A program made the position numbers and the translations under genes. Source: Paenibacillus glycinis (GTDB lineage Bacteria; Bacillota; Bacilli; Paenibacillales; Paenibacillaceae). Taken from it: a stretch of DNA of 64,000 bases. The notes below the pieces were generated by a model. That model ran no database searches, had not been told where the DNA came from, and saw only the letters and a list, made by a program, of their open reading frames with translations. Positions 37,214 through 48,600 of the stretch are shown in pieces (position 1 is the stretch's first letter; the number at the start of each line of letters is the position of its first letter). The stretch spans positions 372,001 through 436,000 of the forward strand of contig NZ_JAAAMV010000003.1 of the NCBI RefSeq assembly GCF_009909185.1. Reading direction: 5' to 3'.

Positions 37214-39426
37214 TTCGAATCCTTCCTTTTTCGGTATTCGCTCGGCGTCAGCCCCATGTACTTCTTGAACATCCGGTTGAACGAGGTGATGTTCCGGTAC
37301 CCGACCGCCTCCGCGGCTTCGCGGATCTTGAGCCGGTCGTCGTCCAGCAGGCCGGCCGCCTTCGCGATCCGGGTTTCGTTAATGTAGTCGACGATGTTCA
37401 TGCCGGTTTTAGCTTTGAAATAGGAAGACAGATACCCGCTGCTCATCTTGAGCTTCGCCGCCAGCACGTCCAAGTAAATTTCGTCCGCCAAATGCGCATG
37501 GATGTAATCGACGACCTGGGTCGTAATCGGGTGTTTCTCTTCTTTCTTCTCCCGGACGGCTTCCGCCGTCTTCGCCGTCCATTCCGCGAGCAGCTCCCCG
37601 AGCTCCTTCACCGTGCGGCAGCGCCCGATCCGCTCGCCCGTTTTGCCGAGCAGCGCATCGGTTTCCTCCGGACCGAGGGGGAACGGCGTGACCGCGCCGC
37701 GGATCTTGCCCGCGAAAGACTCGGCGAACCGCACGAGCGACGCCGCCGTGGGCACGTCGCGGTGCCACTTCGCGACATGCTGCTGCACCAAGGCGACGAG
37801 CTGAGCGGCGTTCCCGGCTTTGAGGCTCGCTTCCAGCTCTTTGTCCTGATCCGGCGAGAAGCCGAGCGCGACGGGAGCGGAGCCCCGCTCGAGAATGAGC
37901 TGCGTCTCGCCCGTCATCAGCCGTTCGCCCGCGAGCTCCTGTGCTTCCTCGTAAGCCAAGGTCAAGTGATCCGAAGCCGAGTGCGCCGAGGTTACGGCCA
38001 TCGTGACGATTCCGTGCTCCGAATCCTGATCGAACGCCTGCTTCATCTGGCCGAGCTGCGCGATGACGTCCGCCCGCCTTTCCGTGAACACGAGGCTGAG
38101 CATTTGATCCCGCTCGATCTGGAACGTGAGCGAATCGGGGAAATCCGGCTTCAGCTTGCTGTCGATGAACATGCGCAAGTCATAGAGCCAATTTTGAAAG
38201 ACCTCGGAAGAACGAAGCTCGCCCATGTGCGGCTGGATATGGTAGAGCACGAAGACGAACGGCTTGCCCGCGAACTCGAGCTTCGGCGCATCCGGCTCGT
38301 GGCTTCGGATCGCCTTCAGGTGGTTCATGAACGAAAGCTGCCGGAACAGCATCCGGTTGCCGTGGATTTGGCCGCTGATGATGTTGAATTCCTTGATCGT
38401 CGAACGGTACGGAGGCTCGTCGTTCATCTGGCGGATGGACTCGATCACTTTCTTGAGCGGGTTATGGATGCGCGCCGCGATCAGGAACGAGAACAAGACG
38501 CTGAACGCGATCGCCGCCAGGATAATGGCCAGCAGCGTCAGGTTGATTCGCGTTTGTTCGGCGATCCGGTCGGCCGGAACCCGGGAGACGTACGTAAACC
38601 CGGTTCCTTCGCCCTTGTTCGCGAAATAATACTTTCCGTCCCGGATCAACGAGCCGTTCGCCCCCGTCGCGCCCAAGTCTTCGAGGGTCAAGAACGGTTC
38701 CCCGTCGCCCGCTCTGCCGAATATCGGCTTGCCGTGCTCGTCGTAGATCAGGAAGTCCTTATAGACGTTTTGGTGGAACGCCTCGTACATCTTGGCGGCA
38801 TCGAGCAGCACGATCATGTAGAAGTCCGGGTTGTGGACCCCCTCGATAATGATCGGCATCAGCTCGCCGAGCGGCTGCGGGCTGTCCCGGAAGATATGAT
38901 TGACCATATCGGCGGCCGGAAGGATCCGAATCGCTTCCGCTGCGCCGAATTGCGCTTTCCAGAACGCCAACGGATATTCCTCGCTCGCGGAGAAGACATT
39001 GAACATGGACGCGGCGTTCGTGCTCGTCCCTTTCTCCAGCACGAGGTCGTCTTTCTTCGAATAGAACACGATATTGTTGATATACAGGTAAGGAACGGTC
39101 GTCCATCTCGCGATTTCCCGCACGATGACCGGATAATCGACGTTGTCCGGCTGCTGCTGCAAGCGCATGATCTCGTCGCTCGTAAAAAAGAGAAGCATCT
39201 GCTGCTTAATGAGATTCAGATGCTTCTCGTAGCTGTCCCTCGTATTGTCGAGCAGCGAGGTGTTGTACTTGACGACTTCCTGCTTCACGCTGCGATTCGA
39301 TACGGAGACGGCGTACACGGTAAGGGAAGCCAGCAGCAGCACGATAAACAGAAACCCCGCGACGAGCCTGGCGAATAGGGAATTCATTCCGTTTCGCAGA
39401 TATAGAATCGGTCGAATTTTCCTCAT
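37210..39426 (-). CDS. membrane-bound AraC-type regulator (YtdP-like)
   Basis: 738 residues. One membrane segment at about 19-40, an extracellular dCache-like sensor (about 40-290), a second segment (about 296-318) with a short HAMP-like region (AARIHNPLKKVIESIRQM), a long cytoplasmic region, and a C-terminal AraC double HTH (DVLAAKLKMSSGYLSSYFKAKTG and GYRNITSFNRMFKKYMG). It is a one-protein sensor and activator like B. subtilis YtdP, without a kinase step. It probably senses an extracellular sugar and switches on the GH106-like gene translated by coupling right after it, and perhaps the lyase gene downstream. Confidence 0.93.
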   Translation of the reverse strand: MRKIRPILYLRNGMNSLFARLVAGFLFIVLLLASLTVYAVSVSNRSVKQEVVKYNTSLLDNTRDSYEKHLNLIKQQMLLFFTSDEIMRLQQQPDNVDYPVIVREIARWTTVPYLYINNIVFYSKKDDLVLEKGTSTNAASMFNVFSASEEYPLAFWKAQFGAAEAIRILPAADMVNHIFRDSPQPLGELMPIIIEGVHNPDFYMIVLLDAAKMYEAFHQNVYKDFLIYDEHGKPIFGRAGDGEPFLTLEDLGATGANGSLIRDGKYYFANKGEGTGFTYVSRVPADRIAEQTRINLTLLAIILAAIAFSVLFSFLIAARIHNPLKKVIESIRQMNDEPPYRSTIKEFNIISGQIHGNRMLFRQLSFMNHLKAIRSHEPDAPKLEFAGKPFVFVLYHIQPHMGELRSSEVFQNWLYDLRMFIDSKLKPDFPDSLTFQIERDQMLSLVFTERRADVIAQLGQMKQAFDQDSEHGIVTMAVTSAHSASDHLTLAYEEAQELAGERLMTGETQLILERGSAPVALGFSPDQDKELEASLKAGNAAQLVALVQQHVAKWHRDVPTAASLVRFAESFAGKIRGAVTPFPLGPEETDALLGKTGERIGRCRTVKELGELLAEWTAKTAEAVREKKEEKHPITTQVVDYIHAHLADEIYLDVLAAKLKMSSGYLSSYFKAKTGMNIVDYINETRIAKAAGLLDDDRLKIREAAEAVGYRNITSFNRMFKKYMGLTPSEYRKRKDSN

Positions 39427-39504
39427 CTCGTCCCCGCCTCCGAATGCTACCGATTGTCGCCGGTTTTTCTCCTATCTTAACAAAGCCGGCGAAGCCGTGT
39501 ATAG

Positions 39505-40506
39505 CTATCTCGGCGTCAGTCTGCGGTAACGGTCCAGCGTGATTCGGCCGAGCAGGCGCTCCCCCTTGGCGAAACGCCCCAGCTCGTCGACGACGAAATC
39601 GCACAGCCTCCGCTTCAGCGGGCCGTGGAACCCGCCGATATGCGGCAGGCAGAACGCATTCGGCATCGCGAGCAGCTCGTGGTCCGCCGGCAGCGGCTCC
39701 CGGTCGTAGACGTCGAGTGACGCCCGGATGCGGTTCGCGCGAAGCTCGTCCAACAGCGCCGCCTCTTGCACGATCGGACCGCGCGCCGTATTGACAAGCA
39801 GCGCGCCGTCCTTCAGCCGCTTCAACTGTTCGGCCCCGATCATGCCTTCCGTGCGAGGGGTCCACGTGTTATGCAAGGATACGATGTCGCTGCGCTCGAA
39901 CAGTTCGTTCAGCCCGCAAAGCCCGACGCCCAGCGCGTCCGCTTCCTCTCGCGTGCAATGGGCGGAGTACAGCAGCAGCTCCGCGTCGAACGGCTTCAGC
40001 ATCCGGATCACGTGCTTGGCGATTTCGCCGTACCCGACCAACCCGATCGTCCTTCCCGTCACGCCGAGCACCGTTTCCCGGTTGTTGTTGCTCCACTCTC
40101 CCCGAGGGATGCGCGCGCTATAGCTCTTCATATCCCAGGCGCCCGCCAGGATCAAGGCGACCGCGCATTCGGCGGTCGAGAGCGCGAGCACCGGATTGGC
40201 CGACGTTACGGCGATGGCGGTGGCGAACACGTCCTCGTTCACGATCGAGGCGACGCTGCCGGCCCCGTGGCCGATGAACGCGAGCTTGCCGGCGCGCGCC
40301 AGCGCTTCCGGGGTAAAGACCGGCGAGCCCCAGGACGTGATGCAGGCCTCGTAATCTCCGATGCGATCGGCCAGATCCGCGCTCGTGAACGGACGGTTCA
40401 ACGGCACGAAATCGATCGCGGAGAACCCGGCCAGCTTGTCGATCGACGCCTTCGTCCAAAATAATTCGCGCAGTTCCGCGTTCGCGATCGCGACCAGCGT
40501 CTTCAT
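39505..40506 (-). CDS. D-isomer-specific 2-hydroxyacid dehydrogenase
   Basis: 333 residues from ATG 40506 (MKTLVAIANAEL), which overlaps the epimerase stop as ATGA; the longer frame to 40626 is a shadow of that gene. The Rossmann motif GLVGYGEIAKHV lies near residue 150. The catalytic triad is present: Arg in LLVNTARGPIVQ, Glu in DVYDREPLP, His in CLPHIGGFHG. It should reduce a 2-keto acid or oxidise a D-2-hydroxyacid with NAD(H). It is coupled to the epimerase gene, so the pair may handle a sugar-acid intermediate. Confidence 0.92.
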   Translation of the reverse strand: MKTLVAIANAELRELFWTKASIDKLAGFSAIDFVPLNRPFTSADLADRIGDYEACITSWGSPVFTPEALARAGKLAFIGHGAGSVASIVNEDVFATAIAVTSANPVLALSTAECAVALILAGAWDMKSYSARIPRGEWSNNNRETVLGVTGRTIGLVGYGEIAKHVIRMLKPFDAELLLYSAHCTREEADALGVGLCGLNELFERSDIVSLHNTWTPRTEGMIGAEQLKRLKDGALLVNTARGPIVQEAALLDELRANRIRASLDVYDREPLPADHELLAMPNAFCLPHIGGFHGPLKRRLCDFVVDELGRFAKGERLLGRITLDRYRRLTPR

Positions 40507-41360
40507 TGCGGAACCCCCCTTTCGCCCGCGCGGAGAACGTTCCGCATGAATGCCACATACCGAGGAAAAACGATCGCAGGGTCCGCGTCCGCCGTCTGCA
40601 GCTCCTTCCGCCACTTGGACTCCCACTCCAGCGAGTAATAACCTTCATAGCCCGCCCGTTCGAGCCTGCGGACGATGTCGGCGACCGGCACCCGCCCTTC
40701 CCCGAGCTTCGTGTACTTCCAGCTCCGTTCCAGCGGATCCTCGAACGGCACGCCGTCCTTGATATGCACGTGAACGCACCGTTCTCCGAGCAAGGCGATC
40801 GTCTCTTCCGGCGATTCCCCTTCTTCGAGCGGATGGATGATATCGTAGATGACCGCGCAATCGGGCTTCCCTACGTCTTCCAGCAGCCGGTTCAGCGATC
40901 GGCCGGTGGCGAATTCGTTATGCGTCTCGATCCAGGTTCGCACCCCGTGCGCGGATGCGAATTCGCAAGCGTCGCGGATGCGCGCCACGATGTTCTCGTA
41001 GTCAACAGGCGGAGCGGGGTCGTCGAGCCGGGTATTGAAGTAGCCGAGAAAGATCCGCACCCCCGCGGCTTTCAAGTCCCGTGCCAGCAGGACGGCGTCC
41101 CGATACCGGGCAAGCTCCGCTTTGTCCCCTTCGCTTCCCGTGAAACAGACGCCCGAGCCGATATTGGTCACGCGGATTCCTTGCTCCTCGAAGAGGCGCA
41201 GCGCGGATTGCCGGGCAGCCTGCGTCATGGCGGCGGATATTCCCCAAGCTTCCCCTTCTCTTAGTTCGATGCCGCCGAACCCGCATTCCCGCGCGATCGC
41301 CGCCATCTTCTCCGTGCTCCAGCCCTCGCAGGGCAGCGTGCTGAATGCCAGACGGTTCAC
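40503..41360 (-). CDS. sugar phosphate isomerase/epimerase (TIM barrel)
   Basis: 285 residues from GTG 41360 (MNRLAFSTLPCEGW), with GGAGG eight bases upstream. The frame extends to 41459 without ribosome binding site. Barrel landmarks with likely metal ligands are Glu in VRTWIETHNEF, Asp/His in AVIYDIIHPLEEG, His in CVHVHIKDGVPF and Glu in YYSLEWESKW. It is the first of two genes in an operon with the 2-hydroxyacid dehydrogenase and is transcribed divergently from the AraC gene at 41525, its likely activator. The substrate is unknown. Confidence 0.9.
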   Translation of the reverse strand: MNRLAFSTLPCEGWSTEKMAAIARECGFGGIELREGEAWGISAAMTQAARQSALRLFEEQGIRVTNIGSGVCFTGSEGDKAELARYRDAVLLARDLKAAGVRIFLGYFNTRLDDPAPPVDYENIVARIRDACEFASAHGVRTWIETHNEFATGRSLNRLLEDVGKPDCAVIYDIIHPLEEGESPEETIALLGERCVHVHIKDGVPFEDPLERSWKYTKLGEGRVPVADIVRRLERAGYEGYYSLEWESKWRKELQTADADPAIVFPRYVAFMRNVLRAGERGVPQ

Positions 41361-41524
41361 GCCTTCTTCCCTCCTTCCGGCGCGGATGGCCCGCGCTTCC
41401 TTCCCATTATGGCAAGACGATCCCGGCAGCGCTTTCCTTTTTCCGCGATTTCTTTGCACTATTCCGAGAATCCGAGTAACCTTGATTTAACGAACACGCA
41501 AACAAGCCCCCGAAGGAGGACGTC

Positions 41525-42421
41525 ATGCCCGACTATCCGGTCTATGCATACAGAGAGGTGCTGGAAGACGATTTCCCTTTCAAAATCGAGGTACGGAATC
41601 CGCTGAACATGAACCGGTCCTCGCATGCGCACGAGCATCTGCAGCTGTGCTACATGATGTCCGGCAGCTGCCTGCATTGGGCCGCGGGCGAGCAATACGT
41701 GCTGACCAAGGGCGATCTCTTCTCGATCCCCCCATTCCTCGAGCATCGGCTCGGCCCCCGCGACGCGATGGACTTCGCCATGATCCAGGTCGATTTCATG
41801 CCCCACGCGATCAACGAAAGCTTCCGGGACGTGGCGCGGATGCAGACGTTCGTCGATTTCGCCTATATCCGGCCGCTCGTATCCGACGCGGGCCTGCAGC
41901 CCAAGATGGCGCTCCCTCCCGCCGCCCAGGCGGAGGTCGAGCACGTGCTGAACGCCATTCTCGCGGAATGGGAACGGCAGGAGGACGGTTACCGGCTGGC
42001 GATCAAAGCCGATCTCCTGAAATTTCTCGTCATTGCCGGCAGACAGTATCAACGGCATGCGCAGACGCAAAGGCAGCAGGAGCGGCAGAAGGTCGCCCTG
42101 CACCGGGAAGCGTTCTACGATGCCGTCGCTTATATGGAAACGCACTATGACGAGGATCTCAAACTGGACGAAATGGCGGCCAAAGCGCTGATGGCGCCGT
42201 CCTATTTCAGCCACATGCTGAGACTCGTGAGGGGAAAATCCTACATCGAGTACCTGTCTGCCGTTCGCATCCAGGCCGCCATGGAGCTGCTCGACGGAAC
42301 GGATCTGAGCGTGACCGACATCGCGACGCGGGTCGGCTACAACCACATCAGCCATTTCAACCGGACGTTCAAGAAGCATGCCGGCGTCACGCCGGGGGAT
42401 TATCGGAAGCATCGCTCGTAA
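41525..42421 (+). CDS. AraC-family transcriptional regulator with cupin domain
   Basis: 298 residues, AAGGAGG five bases before ATG. The N-terminal cupin domain (HAHEHLQLCYMMSGSCLHW, GEQYVLTKGDLFSIPPF) should bind a sugar or related ligand. The C-terminal AraC domain has KALMAPSYFSHMLRLVRGKSY and RVGYNHISHFNRTFKKHAGVTPG. It is divergent from the epimerase-dehydrogenase operon with 164 bases between starts and probably activates it. Its transcript ends at the 42525-42561 terminator. Confidence 0.93.
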   Translation: MPDYPVYAYREVLEDDFPFKIEVRNPLNMNRSSHAHEHLQLCYMMSGSCLHWAAGEQYVLTKGDLFSIPPFLEHRLGPRDAMDFAMIQVDFMPHAINESFRDVARMQTFVDFAYIRPLVSDAGLQPKMALPPAAQAEVEHVLNAILAEWERQEDGYRLAIKADLLKFLVIAGRQYQRHAQTQRQQERQKVALHREAFYDAVAYMETHYDEDLKLDEMAAKALMAPSYFSHMLRLVRGKSYIEYLSAVRIQAAMELLDGTDLSVTDIATRVGYNHISHFNRTFKKHAGVTPGDYRKHRS

Positions 42422-42524
42422 AAGGCGCCCGCCGGCGTGGATGAAGAGCGATTGTGCCGGTCTTTCCGTCAGCCTGTCGTCGAAGGATGCCCGCTTCCAT
42501 ACCGAATAACCGTCTTGGGAAATG

Positions 42525-42561
42525 AAAGGGAACAGGCCGCGATCAGCGCCTGTTCCCTTTT
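42525..42561 (+). terminator. terminator of the AraC gene
   Basis: AAAGGGAACAGGC (42525-42537, with the adjacent As) pairs with GCCTGTTCCCTTT (42548-42560), followed by another T. Stem of 13 bp, loop of 10. Confidence 0.85.
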
Positions 42562-42596
42562 CAGTTATGCTCTTCTCGCCGACGCGATGAACAAGC

Positions 42597-42632
42597 AACA
42601 AGCCTCGTCGCCTGCAGGCAACGAGGCTTGTT
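42597..42632 (-). terminator. terminator of the giant SLH-protein gene
   Basis: AACAAGCCTCGT (42597-42608) pairs perfectly with 42621-42632. It lies 15 bases after the stop codon at 42647. On the minus strand the tail is GCTTGTT; on the plus strand CGTTT follows, so it may act in both directions. Confidence 0.75.
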
Positions 42633-42646
42633 CGTTTCAACACTTG

Positions 42647-45600
42647 TTAGGATCCATTCGGTGATCCGTTGATGAATTGCAAGTAGACCAGCATCCGCTT
42701 CAGCATGACCGCGCATTGCGCGCGGGAAGCTTTCGCTTCCGGCGCGAACTGCGTGCCGGCCATTCCTTGCATGATGCCCGCTTCGACCAATTGCGCCGCC
42801 GCATCGGCGGCCCATGCCGCAATATCCGTACCATCGGCGAACGACTTCAACGCGGCCGCATTCGCTTCGGGCGATTTGCCGGCAAAAGCCAGCGCCCTGG
42901 CGATCATCGTCGCCATCTGCTCGCGCGTGACGCTCTCGTTCGGTCGGAACGTACCGTCCCCGTAGCCGTCGATCAAGCCCGCCAGCTTCGCCGTCCCGAC
43001 GGCCCCGGCGTACCAATCCGCCGCTTCCACATCGGTATAAAGCCCCTCTCCGCCCGCCGCGGCCAAACCGAGCGCGCGTACGAGCAGCGCCGCGAATTCG
43101 GCGCGGGTAACGGACGCTTCCGGCTCAAATCCGCCATCCGGCCGGCCGTCGACGATAAGCTTGTTCGCCAACAGCTCGATGTCGGCCCTTGCCCAATGGT
43201 CCCTTACGTCCGCAAACGTCCGATCCGTCCGGATGATCGTATACAGGCCGTCGTGCGGCGAATAAACGGTCGCCGTCTTACCGTCGCGAGCGAATACCGC
43301 CGGAACGAAATGAGGCGCATCGTGCTCATCGATCCAGACGACCGCCGCATGGTCCGCATCGGCAGGCGCCGGCAGCGCGAGCACCCTCTCCCGATAAGCG
43401 GCGTCCCAACCTTCGATGGCCCGTCCATCCGCCTGCAGCGTATATTCGATCGGGCGATCGAGCAGCGCTTCCTTCCCCGACCCGGAGATCGCGCCGCGCA
43501 GTGCATCGCTTCTTGAAGGCGCCGCTTTTCCGATCGTGACTGTCACGACCGCATCCGCCTGCACGACATGGAGCGGCATGCGAAGACCGTTTCCGTCGAC
43601 GATGACGCGCAGTTCAGCGTTCGGATGCGAGATAAGCGCATCATGAAGCGGTTCTGCCGGCAGCTCGATCGTAACCGCATCGACGCCAAGCCCGGCGACT
43701 TCGATGACCGCGCTCGCCGATGCGCCGAACAGTCCCGCCGTCTGTTCCGGCGTCAGCCGCAGGCGCGTCACGGTCCGTCCGCCGCCCGTTGTTTCCGTTG
43801 ATGCCTCTGCCGAACTGCCGACGCCGTTGATCATGATATTTATCCGGTTGGCATCGTCTGAATCGGCGGGAAGATTGACCGGTCCGCCTCCGCCCGGACC
43901 GGATCCGCCGTTGCCGCCGTCACCGGATCCGCCGTCGCCGCCGTCGCCGTTTCCGCCGTCGACGGGAGGAACAATAACCGGAGCGGACTCAACCGTCACG
44001 GTCCGAACCGCTTCCGCCGATTGGCCAATTGGATTGGTGACCTCGTAACGCAGCGTGTAAACGCCGGGCGTCTCCGGATCAACCGCTCCGCTTGCTTTGA
44101 TCTGGCCGGTCAAGTCTCCGTAATAGGCGTCCGTCGCCAGCGCCCCCGGATCGGCGAATGCTTCGCCTTCTCTAATCGTTATCTCCGGCTGGCCCAGCAG
44201 CGTAATGGCCGGCGGCGCAATTACGTGCACCGAGCGCGTTACCGTCGGCGCCTCGTTCCCGGCGGCGTCCTTCACGTCGTATGTCAGGTAGTACGTATCC
44301 GCTTTATTCGTGTAGACCGCACCCGTAACCGTAATCGCGCTCGTCAGATCGCCTTCCTGCGCATCCTGCGCCGTCGCCCCCGGGTCCGCGAACGTACCGT
44401 CCAGCGCGACGATCATCGGATTGTCGCCGTTCAGACGGATCAGCGGCTGATCGCCATCGTAGACATGTACGATTCGAGTCGCCGTCCCGACGTTCCCCGC
44501 CCGGTCAATCGCCTCGTACCGGATTTCGTAGCTGCCCAGACGAGCCGTGTCCACTTCCCCGCTGACCGTAATGGCGTCTGCTTCCAGCGCCCCGTCGATG
44601 TTGTCCGTTGCCTGCGCGCCGGGTTCCGCATACGGCGTTCCCGCCGCGACGTAAAACGGATTGTCGCCGTTCGGGACCAGGACCGGCGCGGCGTTGTCCA
44701 GCACGTACGGACCGGCCGTGGCATCGGCGGCATTTCCGGCTTGATCCACGGCGTGAATATGCAGATACCAATTGCCGTTTCCGCCGCTTTGAATCAACGC
44801 GTCGCCGCCGGAGAAAGCCTGCCACTCCGCGTCTTCGACCGGCGGGGCGGCCTCGCCCGGCGTCCACGCATAGAACAGGTCCGGCACGTCGGCCGTATCC
44901 GTCACCGTTACCGTCGACTCCGCGCGTTGCGCGGGATCGGCGTTGTTGACGGGATCGAAAGCGATCGCTGGGGCACTCGCGTCATACGTCAGGCTGAGCG
45001 GGGCCGCTGCCGTATTTTCGTTTCCCGTCGCGTCTAGCGCCGCGCCTCCGGCCACATCGACGGTAACCGTCCCGTCGGCCGTCGGCGTCACGACGAACGT
45101 ATACTTCGTCGCGCTCTCCGCGCTAAAGCCGCCTGCCGTTCCGTTCCCCACCAGGATGTCGGGCACGTCGAAGCCCGTTACGCCCTCGCTGAACTCCGCC
45201 GTCACCTTAAACGCCGCGTTCGTCGGATTGCCCGCCGCCGTGGCGAGTGTCACCGCCGGCCCGGTCTTGTCGTACGCCAGGCTGATCTGCGCCGCCGCCG
45301 CGTTTCCATTGCCCGCCGCGTCTTGCGCCGCGCCTCCGGCCACGTCGACGGTAACCGTTCCGTCGGCCGTCGGCGTCACGACGAACGTGTACTTCGTTCC
45401 GCTCTCCGCGCTAAAGCTGCCCGCCTCTCCGTTCCCCACCGCAATATCGGTTACGTCGAAGCCGTTTACGTTCTCGCTGAACTCCGCCGTCACCGCAAAC
45501 GCCGCATTCGTCGGACTGACTGCCGTAGTCGACAACGTCACCGTCGGCACGGTCTTGTCGTATACCAGGCCAAGCTGCTCCGCCGCCGAATTTGCGTTTC

Positions 45601-48600
45601 CTGCCGCGTCTTGCGCGACGGCTCCGGCTACGTCGACAGTAACTCCCCCTTCTTCCATCGGCGTGACCACGAACGTATACTTCGTTCCGCTCTCGGCGCG
45701 TAGGCCGCCCGCCTCTCCATTATCCACCGTAATATCGGTCACGTCGAAGCCCGTTACGTCCTCGCTGAACTCCGCCGTTACCGTGAACGCCCCGTTCGTC
45801 GGATTGCCCGCCGTCGTGCCGAGCGTCATCGTCGGCGCGGTCTTGTCATACGTCAGGGCAAGCTGCGGCGCCGCCGCGTTTCCATTGCCTGCCGCGTCTT
45901 GCGCCACGGCTGCGGCCGCATCGACCTTAACCGTCCCGTCGGCCGTCGGCGTCACGACGAACGTATACTTCGTCGCGCTCTCGGCGCTAAAGCTGCCAAC
46001 CGATCCGTTACTTACCGCGACATCGGTCACGTCGAAGCCCGTTACGTCCTCGCTGAGCTCCGCCGTCACCGTAAACGCCGCATTCGTCGGATTGCCCGCC
46101 GTCGTGGCGAGCGTCACCGCCGGCGCGGTCTTGTCGTATACCAGGCCGAGCTGCGCCGCCGCCGCGTTTCCATTGCCCGCCGCGTCTTGCGCCGCGCCTC
46201 CGGCCACATCGACGGTAACCTTCCCGTCGGCCGTCGGCGTCACGACGAACGTATACTTCGTCGCGCTCTCGGCGCGGAAGCCTCCTGCCGTTCCGTTCCC
46301 CACCGTAATATCGTTCACGTCGAAGCCCGTTACGTTCTCGCTGAACTCCGCCGTCACCGTAAACGCCGCATTCGTCGGATTGCCCGCCGTCGTGGCGAGT
46401 GCCACCGCCGGCGCGGTCCTATCATACGTTACGCCGAGCTGAGTGGCCGCCGCATTTCCGTTCCCTGCCGCATCTTGCGCCGCGCCTGCGGCCACGTCGA
46501 CCGTAACTATCCCTTCCCCCGTCGGCGTGACGACGAACGTATACTTCGTTCCGCTCTCGGCGCGGTAGCTTCCTGCCGTTCCGTTCCCCACCATAATATC
46601 GGTCACGTCGAAGCCCGTTACGTCCTCGCCGAACTCCGCCGTCACCGTAAACGCCGCGTTCGTCGGATTGCCCGCCGCCGTGCCGAGCGTCACCGTCGGC
46701 GCGGTCTTGTCGTACGTCAGGCCAAGCTGCGGCGCCGCCGCGTTTCCATTGCCCGCAGCGTCTTGCGCCGCGCCTGCGGCCGCATCGACCGTAACCGCGC
46801 CGTCTCCCGACGGGGTGACCACGAACGTGTAATTCTTCCCGCTCTCGGCGCGGAAGCTGCCAACCGATCCGTTACCTACCGCGACATCGTTCGCGTCGAA
46901 GCCCGTTACGTTCTCGCTGAACTCCGCCGTCACCGTAAACGGCGCATTCGTCGGATTGCCCGCCGTCGTGCCGAGCGTCAATGTCGGCGACGTCTTGTCA
47001 TAGACCAAGCTGAGCTGCGTCGCCGCCGTATTCGCGTTCCCCGCCGCGTCTTGCGCCACGGCTTGAGCCACGTCGACCGTAACTGCTCCTTCCCCCGCCG
47101 GCGTGACGATGAACGTGTACTTGGATCCGCTCACCGCACTAAAGCTGCCCGCCGTTCCGTTGCCCACCGCGATGTCGGTCGCAGCGAAGCCCGTTACGCT
47201 CTCGCTGAATTCCGCCGTCACTGTGAACGCCCCATTCGTCGGATTGCCCGCCGTCGTGCCGAGCGTCAATGTCGGCGCGGTCCTATCATACGTTACGCCG
47301 AGCTGGATGGCAGCCGCATTTCCGTTCCCTGCCGCATCTTGCGCCGCGCCTGCGGCCACATCGACCGTAACTGTCCCTTCCCCCGCCGGCGTGACGACGA
47401 ACGTATACTTCGTTCCGCTTTCGGCCTTGAAGCCGCCTGCCGTTCCGTTCCCCACCGCAATATCGGTCACGTCGAAGCCCGTTACGTTCTCGCCGAACTC
47501 CGCCGTCACCGTAAACGCCGCGTTCGTCGGATTGCCTGCCGTCGTGGAAAGCGTCACCGTCGGCACGGTCTTGTCGTACGCCAGGCCGAGCTGGGCCGCC
47601 GCCGCGTTGGCGTTCCCCGCCGCATCTTGCGCCGCGCCTCCGGCCACGTCGACCGTGACCGGCCCGTCGTCCGTCGGCGTGACGACGAACGTATACTTCG
47701 TCCCGCTCTCGGCGCGGAAGCCGCTCGCCGTTCCATTCCTTACCGCAATGTCGGCAAGGGCGAAGCCCGTCACGTTCTCGCTGAACGCCGCCGTCACCGT
47801 AAACGCCGCATTCGTCGGACTGACCGCCGTCGTGCCGAGCGTCAATGTCGGCGACGTCTTGTCATAGACCAGCTTGAGCTGCGTCGCCGCCGTATTGGCG
47901 TTCCCTGCCGCATCCTGCGCGACGGCGCCGGCCACGTCGACGGTAACCTCCCCTTCCCCCGCCGGCATGACGACGAACGTATACTTGGATCCGCTCACCG
48001 CACTAAAGCTGCCCGCCGTGCCATTGCCCACCGCGATGTCGGTCGCAGCGAAGCCCGTTACGCTCTCGCTGAATTGTGCCGTCACCGTAAACGCCCCGTT
48101 CGTCGGACTGGAAGCCGTCGTGCCGAGCGCGACCGTCGGCGGGCTCTGGTCATACATGACGCTGAGCTGGTTCGATGCGGTATTTCCGTTCCCCGCCATG
48201 TCTTGCGCCGCGGCTCCAGATACCTTTACCGTGACCTCCCCGTCGGCCGTCGGCAATACCGCGAACGTATACGTCATCGCGTCCACGCGGGTAAAGCTGC
48301 CGACCGTGCCGTTCCCTACCGCGATGTCGGCAGCATCAAAGCCCGTTACGCTCTCGCTGAACGCCGCCGTCACCGTAAACGGCGCGTTTGTCAGAGCTAA
48401 CGCCGCGCTTAGCGTCACCGTCGGAAAAGTTTTGTCGTATTGCAGGAAGAGCGTCGGTATCGCCGGCATATTAGCGTTCCCCGCCGCGTCTTGCGCCACG
48501 CCTCCAGTCACGCCGACATTGACTATCCCTTCGCCCGTCGGCGTGATGACGAACGTATACACGGAGCCGCTCACCGCGCTGAAGCTGCCGACCGTGCCGT

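Noticed and set aside
37198-39378. A plus-strand frame of 726 codons opposite the YtdP-like gene
   Set aside because: Same pattern of shadow coding; the minus-strand product has membrane segments and an AraC domain.
45899-48400. An 833-codon open frame on the plus strand opposite the Ig-repeat array
   Set aside because: Its frame is kept open by the 288-bp repeats and GC-rich codons of the minus-strand gene; the product is an Arg/His-rich repeat with no start signal or known domain.
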